Positions 47,097 through 55,151 of a stretch of DNA of 64,000 nt are shown here, one piece after another. The notes beneath the pieces were generated by a model. It saw only the letters and a program-made list of their open reading frames with translations, was not told the DNA's origin and did no database searches. The stretch is from Calothrix sp. NIES-4101 (GTDB lineage: Bacteria; Cyanobacteriota; Cyanobacteriia; Cyanobacteriales; Nostocaceae): positions 5,270,001 to 5,334,000 of the forward strand of contig AP018280.1 in assembly GCA_004296455.1 (NCBI GenBank). Direction: 5' to 3'. The position numbers were made by a program, and so were the translations under genes. The first letter of the stretch is position 1. Every line of letters starts with the position of its first letter.

Positions 47097-48263
47097 TTAT
47101 TCTGGTATCGCTAGTCCTTTTAATACTTGTGTTGCTTCTCTATTATTTAATCCTTTACTTTGTAACAGTACGCCAAAATTTCCCACCCCCAAAGGGTCTA
47201 ATAATTGATGTAATGAGTCGCGACGACGTAACATCTCAAGTAGGGGAAGTTGAGAAGCTGAAAGGGAAGAAATTCTCTCACCTAATCCTAAAGCCATCAA
47301 AAATAATCCTTGCTGCGTAAATCCAACTTTATTTAAACCACAGCTTTCTCCCCATAGTTCCAAGGCAGTAAAATCAACGTGGGCTGTAATATCTTGTTGT
47401 CCGACTAAAATATAAGGATTATCGTGACGTTTGTGTTGGTAATAGCATTGCAACGTCCCCTGATTTCTTCGAGGATTATAGTAACGACTCGCTGAATAGC
47501 CATAATCAATTGTCAAAACATATCCTTTTTGTAGTTTTTCTCCTATTAAATTTAACCAATCAAGTGCAGCTAAATTGACTTCACTACGATATCCATCTGC
47601 ATAATAACTAATATCAATTTTGTCTAATTCCAAATATTGACTTAGTTTCGGTGTTGACGGTTCATCAATAATTTCAATAAAATTCGGATATTCTCCTAAT
47701 CCTACATAAATTTCCCTTAACTTTCCAGATTCCAAAGTAAACTGATGCACAGGAAAAGCATCAACCAATTCATTAGAAAAAAAGCAGCCGACGATTGAAT
47801 TATTTTCTATATCCTCCCAATTACACCACTTAAGAGTAATTTCTTGTTCAAAATCTTGCAGCTTTTCTTTTTGTACTTTCCTTAATCCTGGAGATTTTTC
47901 AATAATAATATATTCCAAAACTGCAAATAAATCTGGATATTGTTGCTGACAATAGCTTAAAATATCTACTGCCAAATAACCTTGTCCAGCACCCATTTCC
48001 AGCAAAACAAAAGGTGTCGGTTTGCCTAAAATTTCCCAGATTTGAGCAAATTGTACAGCCAACATTTCGCCAAAATCAGTCCCAAGATGAACCGAAGTAA
48101 AAAAATCTCCTTCCCTACCAATATTCAATGCTTGGGTGGAATAATAACCATATGTAGGATGATATAGCACCATATCCATATACTCAGCAAAAGTAATACG
48201 CTGCTTGGTATTTGCTTTTATCTGCTCAACAATTGCGTCAATTAGGGATGAATTAGATTGCAT
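47097..48263 (-). CDS. MidA/NDUFAF7-family SAM-dependent methyltransferase
   Basis: The 388-residue class I methyltransferase has ITFAEYMDMVLYHPTYGYYS near the N-terminus, SAM motif I LLEMGAGQGYLA, and GCFFSNELVDAFPVHQF. These are marks of the MidA family. In mitochondria the family member NDUFAF7 dimethylates an arginine of a complex I subunit. In cyanobacteria the NDH-1 complex is a plausible but unproven target. It is full length and soluble. Confidence 0.92.
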   Translation of the reverse strand: MQSNSSLIDAIVEQIKANTKQRITFAEYMDMVLYHPTYGYYSTQALNIGREGDFFTSVHLGTDFGEMLAVQFAQIWEILGKPTPFVLLEMGAGQGYLAVDILSYCQQQYPDLFAVLEYIIIEKSPGLRKVQKEKLQDFEQEITLKWCNWEDIENNSIVGCFFSNELVDAFPVHQFTLESGKLREIYVGLGEYPNFIEIIDEPSTPKLSQYLELDKIDISYYADGYRSEVNLAALDWLNLIGEKLQKGYVLTIDYGYSASRYYNPRRNQGTLQCYYQHKRHDNPYILVGQQDITAHVDFTALELWGESCGLNKVGFTQQGLFLMALGLGERISSLSASQLPLLEMLRRRDSLHQLLDPLGVGNFGVLLQSKGLNNREATQVLKGLAIPE

Positions 48264-48480
48264 TGATAGTGATAATTCCAGAGTTAATAATTTTAGGCAT
48301 CAAGTAAAAATAAGTAGTGCGTTTTGAAGTATATTTTAAGTAAAAACTAACTTTAATAATGTCAGTATTAAAGCACATATCTAGCAAATAAGTAGGATTA
48401 TACTATATGCTTAAAATACATTAAATCGTCTTTTTTTAGTTTTTAACTTTTGTTTACTGAGTATTTATAAACAAACTCTT

Positions 48481-48897
48481 ATGATATTGAACAATTGGCT
48501 CGTCTATACATTATTATCAATATTTTTATACGGTGTCTGGGGATTTTTGAGCAAATTAGCGACAAATCATATAGAGCCAAAAACTGCTTTAGTCTATGAC
48601 ATAATTGGTAGCATTGTAGTTGCTCTAGTATTAGTCACCACTACGGAAATACAATGGCAAAGTGATATTCGTGGTATTTTTTACGCTACTTTGATTGGGA
48701 TTGCAGGTGCTAGCGCCACATTATTTTTTTTAATAGCTGTCAGCAAAAGCTCTGTCGCGATTGTATTACCTTTAACTTCCTTATATCCAGGCGTAACAGT
48801 TATTTTAGCATTTTTAATACTACAAGAGCCAATTTCTTTACGTCAGGGATTTGGGATTTGTCTAGCGATCGCATCTCTCATATTACTCTGTGCTTAA
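48481..48897 (+). CDS. EamA-family half-size transporter
   Basis: The 138-residue protein has four or five membrane helices with EamA-type features (WLVYTLLSIFLYGVWGFLSK and PLTSLYPGVTVILAFLILQE). It is half the size of typical DMT proteins, so it would act as a dimer. The substrate is unknown. It ends 17 bp from the convergent GAF gene. Confidence 0.85.
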   Translation: MILNNWLVYTLLSIFLYGVWGFLSKLATNHIEPKTALVYDIIGSIVVALVLVTTTEIQWQSDIRGIFYATLIGIAGASATLFFLIAVSKSSVAIVLPLTSLYPGVTVILAFLILQEPISLRQGFGICLAIASLILLCA

Positions 48898-48913
48898 AAA
48901 TATTCCAAAATAT

Positions 48914-49459
48914 TTACGAGTTGAAAATACAAGGTGCTGTGACTAAAGTATTTGCCGCCTGTTGCATCAATTCTACATGCGATCGCAACCAAACACGGGG
49001 TTCCTCACAATGATGGGCGACTAATAAACCCCATAATCCTTTGGGAATTAGAACAGGGACAACGAGATTAGCACGAACTCGCAAATCCCGGAGAAAATTT
49101 CGGTGACAATCTGTGATCGACTCCGTTTCAATATCGTTAATAGCTCGTACCCGTCCAGCTAAATATAGTCTCGCATACTCATCATTAAAACAATTATCTG
49201 CACCTGTAGAACCCAAAATCGAATACTCTGGCGAACTTAATGCCTCAAAGGTCACTTGTCCATGCCAGCGATCGTAAAAATAGTACAAAACTACACGATT
49301 TACTTGGAGCGAATCGCGCAAATCATTGACTGTTTTCCAAACGAAGCGATCGCGTTCGATTGTCCGATACAAGCGATAAAGCACCGATTGTAATCCGCTC
49401 TCGAAGTAATCTCTACTTGAATTAGAGTTATTAAATTCTGACGATGAATTTATTTGCAC
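48914..49459 (-). CDS. Stand-alone GAF domain protein with DXCF cyanobacteriochrome motifs
   Basis: The 181-residue protein is one phytochrome-type GAF domain with no output module. It carries the Cys-His chromophore motif (Cys118-His119 in TDCHRNFLRDLRVRANL) and the second-cysteine motif D-N-C-F at 88-91, followed by YARLYLAGRVRAINDI. In DXCF cyanobacteriochromes these two cysteines bind phycocyanobilin or phycoviolobilin and give violet/blue to green switching. LWGLLVAHHC is also typical. It may be a minimal bilin photoreceptor that signals by protein contact. Binding is inferred from motifs, and a chromophore-free GAF is the alternative. Confidence 0.9.
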   Translation of the reverse strand: MQINSSSEFNNSNSSRDYFESGLQSVLYRLYRTIERDRFVWKTVNDLRDSLQVNRVVLYYFYDRWHGQVTFEALSSPEYSILGSTGADNCFNDEYARLYLAGRVRAINDIETESITDCHRNFLRDLRVRANLVVPVLIPKGLWGLLVAHHCEEPRVWLRSHVELMQQAANTLVTAPCIFNS

Positions 49460-50541
49460 GACTCAAATAATGGATGCTGACAGACTATAAATTGGAAAAT
49501 TACAATGTAAGCACATACTTGCTATTATCGCCACATTTATCTCATTTGGTGATTAATTTTACCTTAACTTTTTCACCATTCTCACAGTTATATTATTGGG
49601 AATGATTGGGCAATTTCGATATTCATCTAATTTACATTTGAATAATAGAAGCTGATGGAAATCATGAAATCAAAACTTGATTTTTTGATATTCGAGATAA
49701 TTTTGCCCTAAAAAACAAGCATTTGCAACCATCAACTCCTTAATATTATTTAGTATTTTTTTGCAAAGTGAAACTTTTCTTTACTTAAGTCAAGGGTTAA
49801 GCTGCTGAGGCACTTTTCACTAGGTGTGTAGTTCCAATCACAACTCATCAAGATGGGCACTATAATCTTTTCGAGTTTTATTTTTTACTAAATCTCGCTA
49901 ATATAACTAGCTTGAAAAAGCCAGAAACATAATTAAATTTTGATTTAATTTAAAATTATTTTTTATCTGTAAATAAATTAGAATTAATTCTTGGTCAAAA
50001 TGTTTCTAGCTAACATTTTGCCAAATTCAATTGTTATTGATAAGTAACATTATTTCACCAATTTAATTTGGATTAAGGAAATATAAAGCTATAATCAAAT
50101 AAATAGTTTTGCAATGTCATCTACTCATGGAGTTATTTACCATGACTTGCTCAACAAAGGTGATCGGATGACAAAAAGACTATATAGGTAGAAAAGACAA
50201 ACAATTACAGTACTTTGCTATTAAATGAATTATAGTATCTAGCTTTGAAAGCCAAGCTATCAAGCATTTTTACTACTTAACTCTGACCCTGACTGTTAGT
50301 AACTGATAACTGTATTCTGCTATATCCAGGATAATTGACTCGGCGTTGCTATGAGCAATTGCTAAATTTGCGATGACAATAAATTTAAATAAATGCTCCA
50401 CCAAAATATATCGCATCAATCAATACCAAAAAATCATAAAAGTTGCAATTTAAACTTTTTAAATTATCCAAGTCCTTAAAATTTGAAATAAGGAACTTGT
50501 AAAGTTTTATTTCCTTCAGGAGATGCACCCAGGAGAACACT
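49460..50541 (+). other. 1.08-kb non-coding region upstream of the oxidase cluster
   Basis: No gene or RNA is recognisable in this AT-rich stretch. It must contain the promoter of the DUF2231-coxBA operon. I searched by eye for an NtcA-type GTA-N8-TAC site and found only imperfect forms (for example GTA-N6-TAC at about 49508), so no regulator is assigned. CCAGGAG precedes the first ATG. Confidence 0.4.
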
Positions 50542-51039
50542 ATGCTTGAGCTGATTCCCAAGTTAAACGACCACAACTTACCATATCCAGATACCATCCA
50601 TCCAATCGTGGTTCACTTTGTAATTGCGATGGTATTGTTTTCCTTTACCTGCGATGTTATTGGCTACTTTACCAAAAACGCGCGTTTATTTGAGGTAAGT
50701 TGGTGGAATATGTGTCTGGCGACAGTAGCGATTTTCGTCGCCATTATTTTTGGACAATTTGAAGCCGGATTAGCAAAACCCTATGATGTGGTGCAACCAA
50801 TATTGAGTATGCACACACTAATTGGTTGGTCTTTGTCAGGAGTGATTGCAGCGATTACAGCTTGGCGTTATGTAATTCGCTTAAAAACCCCAAATGATCT
50901 ACCGATTCCCTATCTTGGTTTAGGATTAGTGCTGGCTTGCTTAGTATTTTTGCAAGTTTATCTCGGTGACGAACTGGTTTGGGTATATGGCTTACATACA
51001 GTACCAGTAGTTGAAGCAGTCAAAGAAGGAGTACTGTAA
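50542..51039 (+). CDS. DUF2231 membrane protein, first of pair
   Basis: The 165-residue protein has four membrane helices and the DUF2231 start motif TIHPIVVHFVIAMVLF. Paired His residues (HP..VH) and MHTLIGW are conserved in this family and could bind heme or a metal, but this is not shown. AGGAG lies before the ATG. Its stop overlaps the next ATG (TAATG), and a paralogous gene follows, then coxB and coxA, so the pair is part of the oxidase operon. Confidence 0.9.
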   Translation: MLELIPKLNDHNLPYPDTIHPIVVHFVIAMVLFSFTCDVIGYFTKNARLFEVSWWNMCLATVAIFVAIIFGQFEAGLAKPYDVVQPILSMHTLIGWSLSGVIAAITAWRYVIRLKTPNDLPIPYLGLGLVLACLVFLQVYLGDELVWVYGLHTVPVVEAVKEGVL

Positions 51040-51644
51040 TGGAAACAGGATTAATTGAACAATTGCGATCGCAACTCGGTACAAACGGTCTTCCTTATGT
51101 TTTCCCAATTCATCCCAACTTAGTTCACCTAACACTGGGCTTATTCATCATTGGTATTACCTTTGATTTTGTTGGGGTACTTTTTCCGCTACAGCAACCC
51201 ATCTTCAAATTTTTAGCCCTTCCAGCAGCACGTTCCAACTTTTTTGATGTTGGTTGGTATAACATGCTGGGTTCTGCAATCATCACATTTTTCACTTTAG
51301 CTGCTGGTTTCTACGAAATGATGCTGGCAGAACCCTCAGTAGAAGTGAAAAGTGCCTGGGGATTAAAAGCAATGGAAACAATGCTCTGGCACGGAGTTGG
51401 CGGAGTTTTCTTACTGGCTATCATCGTCGGCATGACAGTTTGGCGAGGTTTACAGCGCTTTGTTTGGCGTAAAGAAGAAGACCGTCAAGTGCAGTGGACT
51501 TATTTAATAGCAGGTATGGCTGTCATGTTTCTGCTGTATGTACATGGTACCTTAGGCGCACAACTGGCAGCAGAATTTGGAGTCCACAACACAGCCGATT
51601 ATCTCCTCCGTGCAGGTGAAAATCCCAACGCATTTTTAAAGTAG
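51039..51644 (+). CDS. DUF2231 membrane protein, second of pair
   Basis: The 201-residue paralogue of the preceding gene has four helices and FPIHPNLVHLTLGLFIIGI near the N-terminus. Extra charged residues between helices three and four (RKEEDRQ) differ from the first copy. Later histidines (LWHGVGG, YVHGTLG) sit in helices. It is coupled to the first gene through TAATG. Known Anabaena cox3-type loci have similar small membrane genes before coxB, which supports a role in this oxidase. Confidence 0.9.
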   Translation: METGLIEQLRSQLGTNGLPYVFPIHPNLVHLTLGLFIIGITFDFVGVLFPLQQPIFKFLALPAARSNFFDVGWYNMLGSAIITFFTLAAGFYEMMLAEPSVEVKSAWGLKAMETMLWHGVGGVFLLAIIVGMTVWRGLQRFVWRKEEDRQVQWTYLIAGMAVMFLLYVHGTLGAQLAAEFGVHNTADYLLRAGENPNAFLK

Positions 51645-51702
51645 TTATTGGTTAATAGTTATTGGTTAATTACCCAATATCCAATTCCCCATTCCCCACA
51701 CC

Positions 51703-52632
51703 ATGATGATCCGAAACATTTTTGTACTCATCGTCAGTGCGATCGCGATAACTGCGGCAAGTCTTTGGTTGGGACAACAATCCTATTCTTGGTTCCCAGT
51801 TCAAGCCGCAGCCGAATCACGTCTAATTGATGACTTATTCAGTTTTCTAGTCGTTATCGCATCGTTTATTTTCCTGGGTGTGACAGCCACCCTACTGTAT
51901 TCAATTGCCTTTCACCGTGCAGCACCAAACGACACCAGCGATGGCCCCCCGATAGAAGGAAATATTGCTCTGGAAGTCGTTTGGACAGCAATACCCATTG
52001 TTCTAGTAATTTGGATTGCAACTTACAGTTACCAAGTCTATGAACAAATGGCAATTCGCGGGCCAATGGAAGTTATGCATTTGCATCTGCCTAAAGCAAT
52101 AGAATCAGCATATGCATTCCCTTGGGATAAAAAACCAGCTGTCGAACCAGAATCTGAAGCGATCGGCAACGGAACCATTAATGTTATTGCCAAACAATGG
52201 GCTTGGGAATTTCATTATCCTTACAAGAATGTCTCCAGTACTGAATTACATTTACCTGTAAATCAGCGAGTTCATCTAGCATTACAGTCGGAAGATGTTC
52301 TTCACGGCTTTTATGTACCTGCATTCCGAGTCAAACAAGATATCATTCCCAAACACACAATAGACTTTGAATTTACTCCGACTCGCGAAGGTACATACCG
52401 TTTGATGGACTCGCAATTTAGCGGTACATATTTCGCCGCCATGGAAGCCAATGTTGTCGTCGATTCATCAGCAGACTACGAACATTGGTTACAGGAAGCA
52501 GCAAATAAAAAACCAGCCCCAGCCAAAAATCAAGCTGCCCAAGAATACGCAGTCAACCAATCAAAACCCTTCCAAAACGGTTGGAAAACAGTAGTACCCG
52601 CAGCACCTCCCATAGTCAATTATTCAGGCTGA
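51703..52632 (+). CDS. coxB: Terminal oxidase subunit II lacking CuA ligands
   Basis: The 309-residue protein has two N-terminal membrane helices (about 5-25 and 43-68, with another near 92-110) and a cupredoxin domain (DVLHGFYVPAFRVKQDIIPK). The CuA site is lost: with the canonical spacing C-x-E-x-C-x3-H-x2-M the residues here are Asp236, Gln238, Ser240, Phe244 and Met247; only His201 and the Met remain. So cytochrome c is unlikely to be the donor. Quinol is probable, as in the ARTO/cox3 oxidases of cyanobacteria. The Pro/Ala/Lys-rich tail is unusual. coxA follows at 91 bp. Confidence 0.93.
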   Translation: MMIRNIFVLIVSAIAITAASLWLGQQSYSWFPVQAAAESRLIDDLFSFLVVIASFIFLGVTATLLYSIAFHRAAPNDTSDGPPIEGNIALEVVWTAIPIVLVIWIATYSYQVYEQMAIRGPMEVMHLHLPKAIESAYAFPWDKKPAVEPESEAIGNGTINVIAKQWAWEFHYPYKNVSSTELHLPVNQRVHLALQSEDVLHGFYVPAFRVKQDIIPKHTIDFEFTPTREGTYRLMDSQFSGTYFAAMEANVVVDSSADYEHWLQEAANKKPAPAKNQAAQEYAVNQSKPFQNGWKTVVPAAPPIVNYSG

Positions 52633-52722
52633 TATCTTAGTTACGAGTTATGAGTTATTAACACAGAACCAATAACCATTACCAATAACTAATAACTAAT
52701 ACCCCATAGCAATTAACCAAAC

Positions 52723-53058
52723 ATGACCAACACCAACGTTGAAAGAGTCTCCAGCGTTGTCTTAGAGAAACATCACCATCTACCCCCGACAACCTGGAAA
52801 ACTTACTTTAGCTTTAGTCACGACCACAAGGTAATTGGTATTCAATATCTTGTGACTTCATTCTTTTTCCTTCTAGTTGGCGGTATCTTCGCCATGATTA
52901 TGCGGGGTGAACTCCTGACCCCAGAAGCTGATTTAGTAGATAGAACCGTTTACAATGGCTTGTTCACCATGCATGGAACAGTCATGTTATTTGGTTGGAC
53001 ATTCCCTTCACTAGATGGTTATACAAGGGTCATATTTTGTGGTATCTTACCCTGTTAA
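52723..53058 (+). pseudogene. coxA: coxA (oxidase subunit I), N-terminal fragment interrupted by an element
   Basis: The first ~97 residues are a good subunit I start: YFSFSHDHKVIGIQYLVTSF in helix I and NGLFTMHGTVMLFGWTFPSL in helix II, where His84 is the low-spin heme ligand. After FPSL homology stops, and the frame runs 14 further codons into foreign DNA before TAA at 53056-53058. Full subunit I has about 550 residues. The remainder is not in the window and should lie beyond the right edge. The gene is either a reversible interruption, repaired by excision, or a dead gene. Confidence 0.93.
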
Positions 53059-53099
53059 GAATTCTAGGGGAATTATGAGGGTAGGGTATACAAGGGTCA
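53020..53099 (+). repeat. 13-bp direct repeat at the coxA break and in the recombinase start
   Basis: TATACAAGGGTCA occurs at 53020-53032, where coxA homology ends, and again at 53087-53099, in the first codons of the recombinase. Extending left gives 15 matches of 16. Both copies are in the same frame phase and read GYTRV in coxA and in the recombinase. It may include the crossover core or be a trace of a duplication. Confidence 0.6.
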
Positions 53100-54451
53100 G
53101 CAAATTTGAGCAAGAAGATGCACTGGTACAACAAACTGCAAGAATTGAAAAAGCAGGGTGTAGTTTGATTTTTAGCGATATCGAATCAGGTAGAAGCGAT
53201 CGCCGTAAAAATTTTAATAAGATGCTGGCAATGTGTCGAGAAGGTGACATTACAGAAGTAGTTATTACCAGGATTGATAGACTCGCTCGATCTGTAATGA
53301 CGATTGCGAAAACAGTATCTTTGTTGGAGAGTTTAAATATTAAACTTGTTATTTTGGATGCCCCAGTTGAAGACAGTTCTAGCCCGTTTGGCTGGTTTTC
53401 CCTTAATCAAATGGCAGGGTTAGCCGAGTTTGAATCCAGGTTGTTACAAAGTCGGGTTAATCATGGTTTGGCACATTTTCGCGATCAAAATAAAGCTTGT
53501 CAACCACCTTTTGGTTATGCGAAAGAAGACGGGAAATATATACCTGATACGTCTGTCCACGAAGGCAGTGGTAAAACCCATTGGTTGATCGCATCTGAAA
53601 TTATTGATTATTTTTTAATTCCAAAAGCATCATTAAGGAATACTATTCAATTCTTTATTGAAAAATACAATATTAAATTCTCCCCTCCAGGACTACGTGC
53701 ATGGTTGAGAAATCCTGTATTACAGGGTCATACTCGTTACAATGTTAAATTCAACCGGGTCAATCCTGACAAATGGGATATTAGAGAAAATACACATCAA
53801 CCTTTAATATCAAAAGAAGTTTATCAACAAATTGAAACTAGATTATCTGAGAATAGGCGGTTATGGGGACGCAATTTTGATGGAGCCACATCAAATACTG
53901 TCGGCTTACATTTGTTGTCAGGTCAACTTATTTGCGGTTGCTGTGGAAGTAAATGTTATGTTCATGACAAGAAAAAAGCAATGGGGGTAAGGTGCAAGAA
54001 ACGCAGAATATACGGTAACTCTGTGTGTACAAATAAAACAGCAGTACCTTTACTTAAAATAATTGATGCAGTTGATCAAGCGTTGTGTAAAAAGGCTTTT
54101 GAACTAAATAATTACGTTGTCACTAGTCAACCGGATAGAGAAGATACACCGGAAATTATTGAATTAAAATCACGACTTGACGTACTGCGATCGCTTCCCC
54201 AAGATTCGATCATTCTGGATGCTATTGAAAAAACAATACTCAAAATACAACAACTTCAACAGCAAAATACCCATGCTGCTAGTTTAGGTTTGCGGCTGCA
54301 AAAGGAACTTGTCAAGACCTTTGGGGACAGTGAATTTCTTCAAGTTGTCCCCGAAACAACCAAAAGAGAATTGTATAAGAAGTTTGTCAAGGAGGTGACT
54401 GTGTTAAATGGCGTGGTCGTCAATGTTTTGTTGGTCGATGTATTGCGGTAG
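53075..54451 (+). CDS. Large serine recombinase (XisF-like)
   Basis: The 458-residue enzyme has an N-terminal resolvase domain with nucleophile Ser9 in YTRVSKFEQ, catalytic arginines in SGRSDRR and ITRIDRLARSV, then a recombinase domain (QSRVNHGLAHFRDQ, PPFGYA). A zinc-ribbon follows (CGCCGSKC, later VRCKKRRIYGNSVC), and the C-terminus has a coiled coil. The ATG at 53075 with AGGGG 4 nt upstream is chosen; an upstream ATG at 53018 would start inside coxA. The type resembles XisF of the fdxN element, which excises DNA during heterocyst formation. Expected role: excise this element and rejoin coxA. Confidence 0.95.
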   Translation: MRVGYTRVSKFEQEDALVQQTARIEKAGCSLIFSDIESGRSDRRKNFNKMLAMCREGDITEVVITRIDRLARSVMTIAKTVSLLESLNIKLVILDAPVEDSSSPFGWFSLNQMAGLAEFESRLLQSRVNHGLAHFRDQNKACQPPFGYAKEDGKYIPDTSVHEGSGKTHWLIASEIIDYFLIPKASLRNTIQFFIEKYNIKFSPPGLRAWLRNPVLQGHTRYNVKFNRVNPDKWDIRENTHQPLISKEVYQQIETRLSENRRLWGRNFDGATSNTVGLHLLSGQLICGCCGSKCYVHDKKKAMGVRCKKRRIYGNSVCTNKTAVPLLKIIDAVDQALCKKAFELNNYVVTSQPDREDTPEIIELKSRLDVLRSLPQDSIILDAIEKTILKIQQLQQQNTHAASLGLRLQKELVKTFGDSEFLQVVPETTKRELYKKFVKEVTVLNGVVVNVLLVDVLR

Positions 54452-54610
54452 CAATTCGGGGTTAGCCATTATTGATTTTTTAGTCTCTATATCTACATTT
54501 AGTGGTTTTACATGCTGGAATAACAAAGCTAGTCTTAGTAAAGCTTCTGGTAATGTTTCGTTCTTTTTTGCAATGTATCGGGTAATATCAAGCTCTTTCA
54601 TCTGAGTCAT
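54404..54610 (-). CDS. Possible small protein at the 3' side of the recombinase
   Basis: The frame codes for 68 residues (ITRYIAKKNETLPEALLRLALLF and a polar tail) and overlaps the recombinase 3' end by 48 bp in antisense. Composition is protein-like, but no ribosome binding site is seen and no family is recognised. It could be the last gene of the leftward operon or a chance frame. Confidence 0.4.
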   Translation of the reverse strand: MTQMKELDITRYIAKKNETLPEALLRLALLFQHVKPLNVDIETKKSIMANPELLPQYIDQQNIDDHAI

Positions 54611-54658
54611 AGTGAAGCGTCATTTTAAGGTTAGACAAAATTTGAGTTATTTCTGTTA

Positions 54659-54700
54659 GTGCGATCGCATTCTGATTAATCAATCATGGCGCGATCGCAC
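54659..54700 (+). repeat. Inverted pair of HIP1-containing 10-mers
   Basis: GTGCGATCGC (54659-54668) and GCGATCGCAC (54691-54700) can pair over 10 bp with a 22-nt loop, between the rightward recombinase and the leftward small genes. Repeats of ATTAATCA surround it. It may act as a terminator, but the T run is only three bases. Any two HIP1 sites pair over 8 bp, so the excess is 2 bp. Confidence 0.4.
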
Positions 54701-54715
54701 TTTGATTAATCGTGA

Positions 54716-54928
54716 TTAATCAGGGATATGGAATAAATCAATCGCCCTATTTACGTGATTGATTTGTTCCGTGGGGATTTTTCCCTCTGCAATAAGTTGA
54801 CGGATTGCGTATATCTCACCCAATGTTGGGGCTGGGGATAATTCACCACGTTGTATCCGTTGCAGTAATTTGCTTTTGCAGAGGGGCATTAAATCAAATC
54901 TGCTGTTCTTTGGAGGGTAATAAGTCAT
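54716..54928 (-). CDS. Small hypothetical protein of the element's leftward operon
   Basis: The 70-residue soluble protein starts MTYYPPKNSRFDLMPLCKSK and ends in a helical part (LGEIYAIRQLIAEGKIPTEQ). The ATG at 54926-54928 overlaps the stop of the preceding gene as TAATG, and GGAGG lies 10 nt before it, so it is translated from the operon. An upstream start at 54967 is less likely. No family is recognised. Confidence 0.65.
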   Translation of the reverse strand: MTYYPPKNSRFDLMPLCKSKLLQRIQRGELSPAPTLGEIYAIRQLIAEGKIPTEQINHVNRAIDLFHIPD

Positions 54929-55095
54929 TAGTTTATAACCTCCCGCAGGTTTCTGTGCGGAACCCATTTACTCCAATCATGCCCTGCGACCTGACAGTCA
55001 CACCCAGCAACTTTCACCACCACTCCGACTTTGCCGTGGTATGAGAGCAAATTATCGTTAACCCTTACGTGATCGCCTATTTTGAATTCCTTCAT
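54928..55095 (-). CDS. Small KOW/SH3-like protein
   Basis: The 55-residue protein MKEFKIGDHVRVNDNLLSYH followed by GKVGVVVKV has the pattern of a small SH3/KOW barrel, often a nucleic-acid or protein binding fold. GGAAG lies just before the ATG at 55095. Stop and next start overlap (TAATG). It lies 56 bp after the primase-helicase gene in the same direction. Its role in the element is unknown. Confidence 0.65.
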   Translation of the reverse strand: MKEFKIGDHVRVNDNLLSYHGKVGVVVKVAGCDCQVAGHDWSKWVPHRNLREVIN

Positions 55096-55151
55096 CTTTC
55101 TTCCTTCTTTGACGTTTATTGATTCCCGGTTCGGGTGAACTGGGATGTGGT

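Noticed and set aside
49460-50541. Possible NtcA binding site upstream of the oxidase cluster
   Set aside because: Only imperfect spacings were found (for example GTA-N6-TAC at about 49508); no GTA-N8-TAC with a -10 box could be supported.
53015-53074. Upstream extension of the serine recombinase to an ATG at 53018
   Set aside because: These codons lie in the coxA/element junction and do not resemble recombinase N-termini; the YTRVS motif follows directly after the ATG at 53075, which has its own ribosome binding site.
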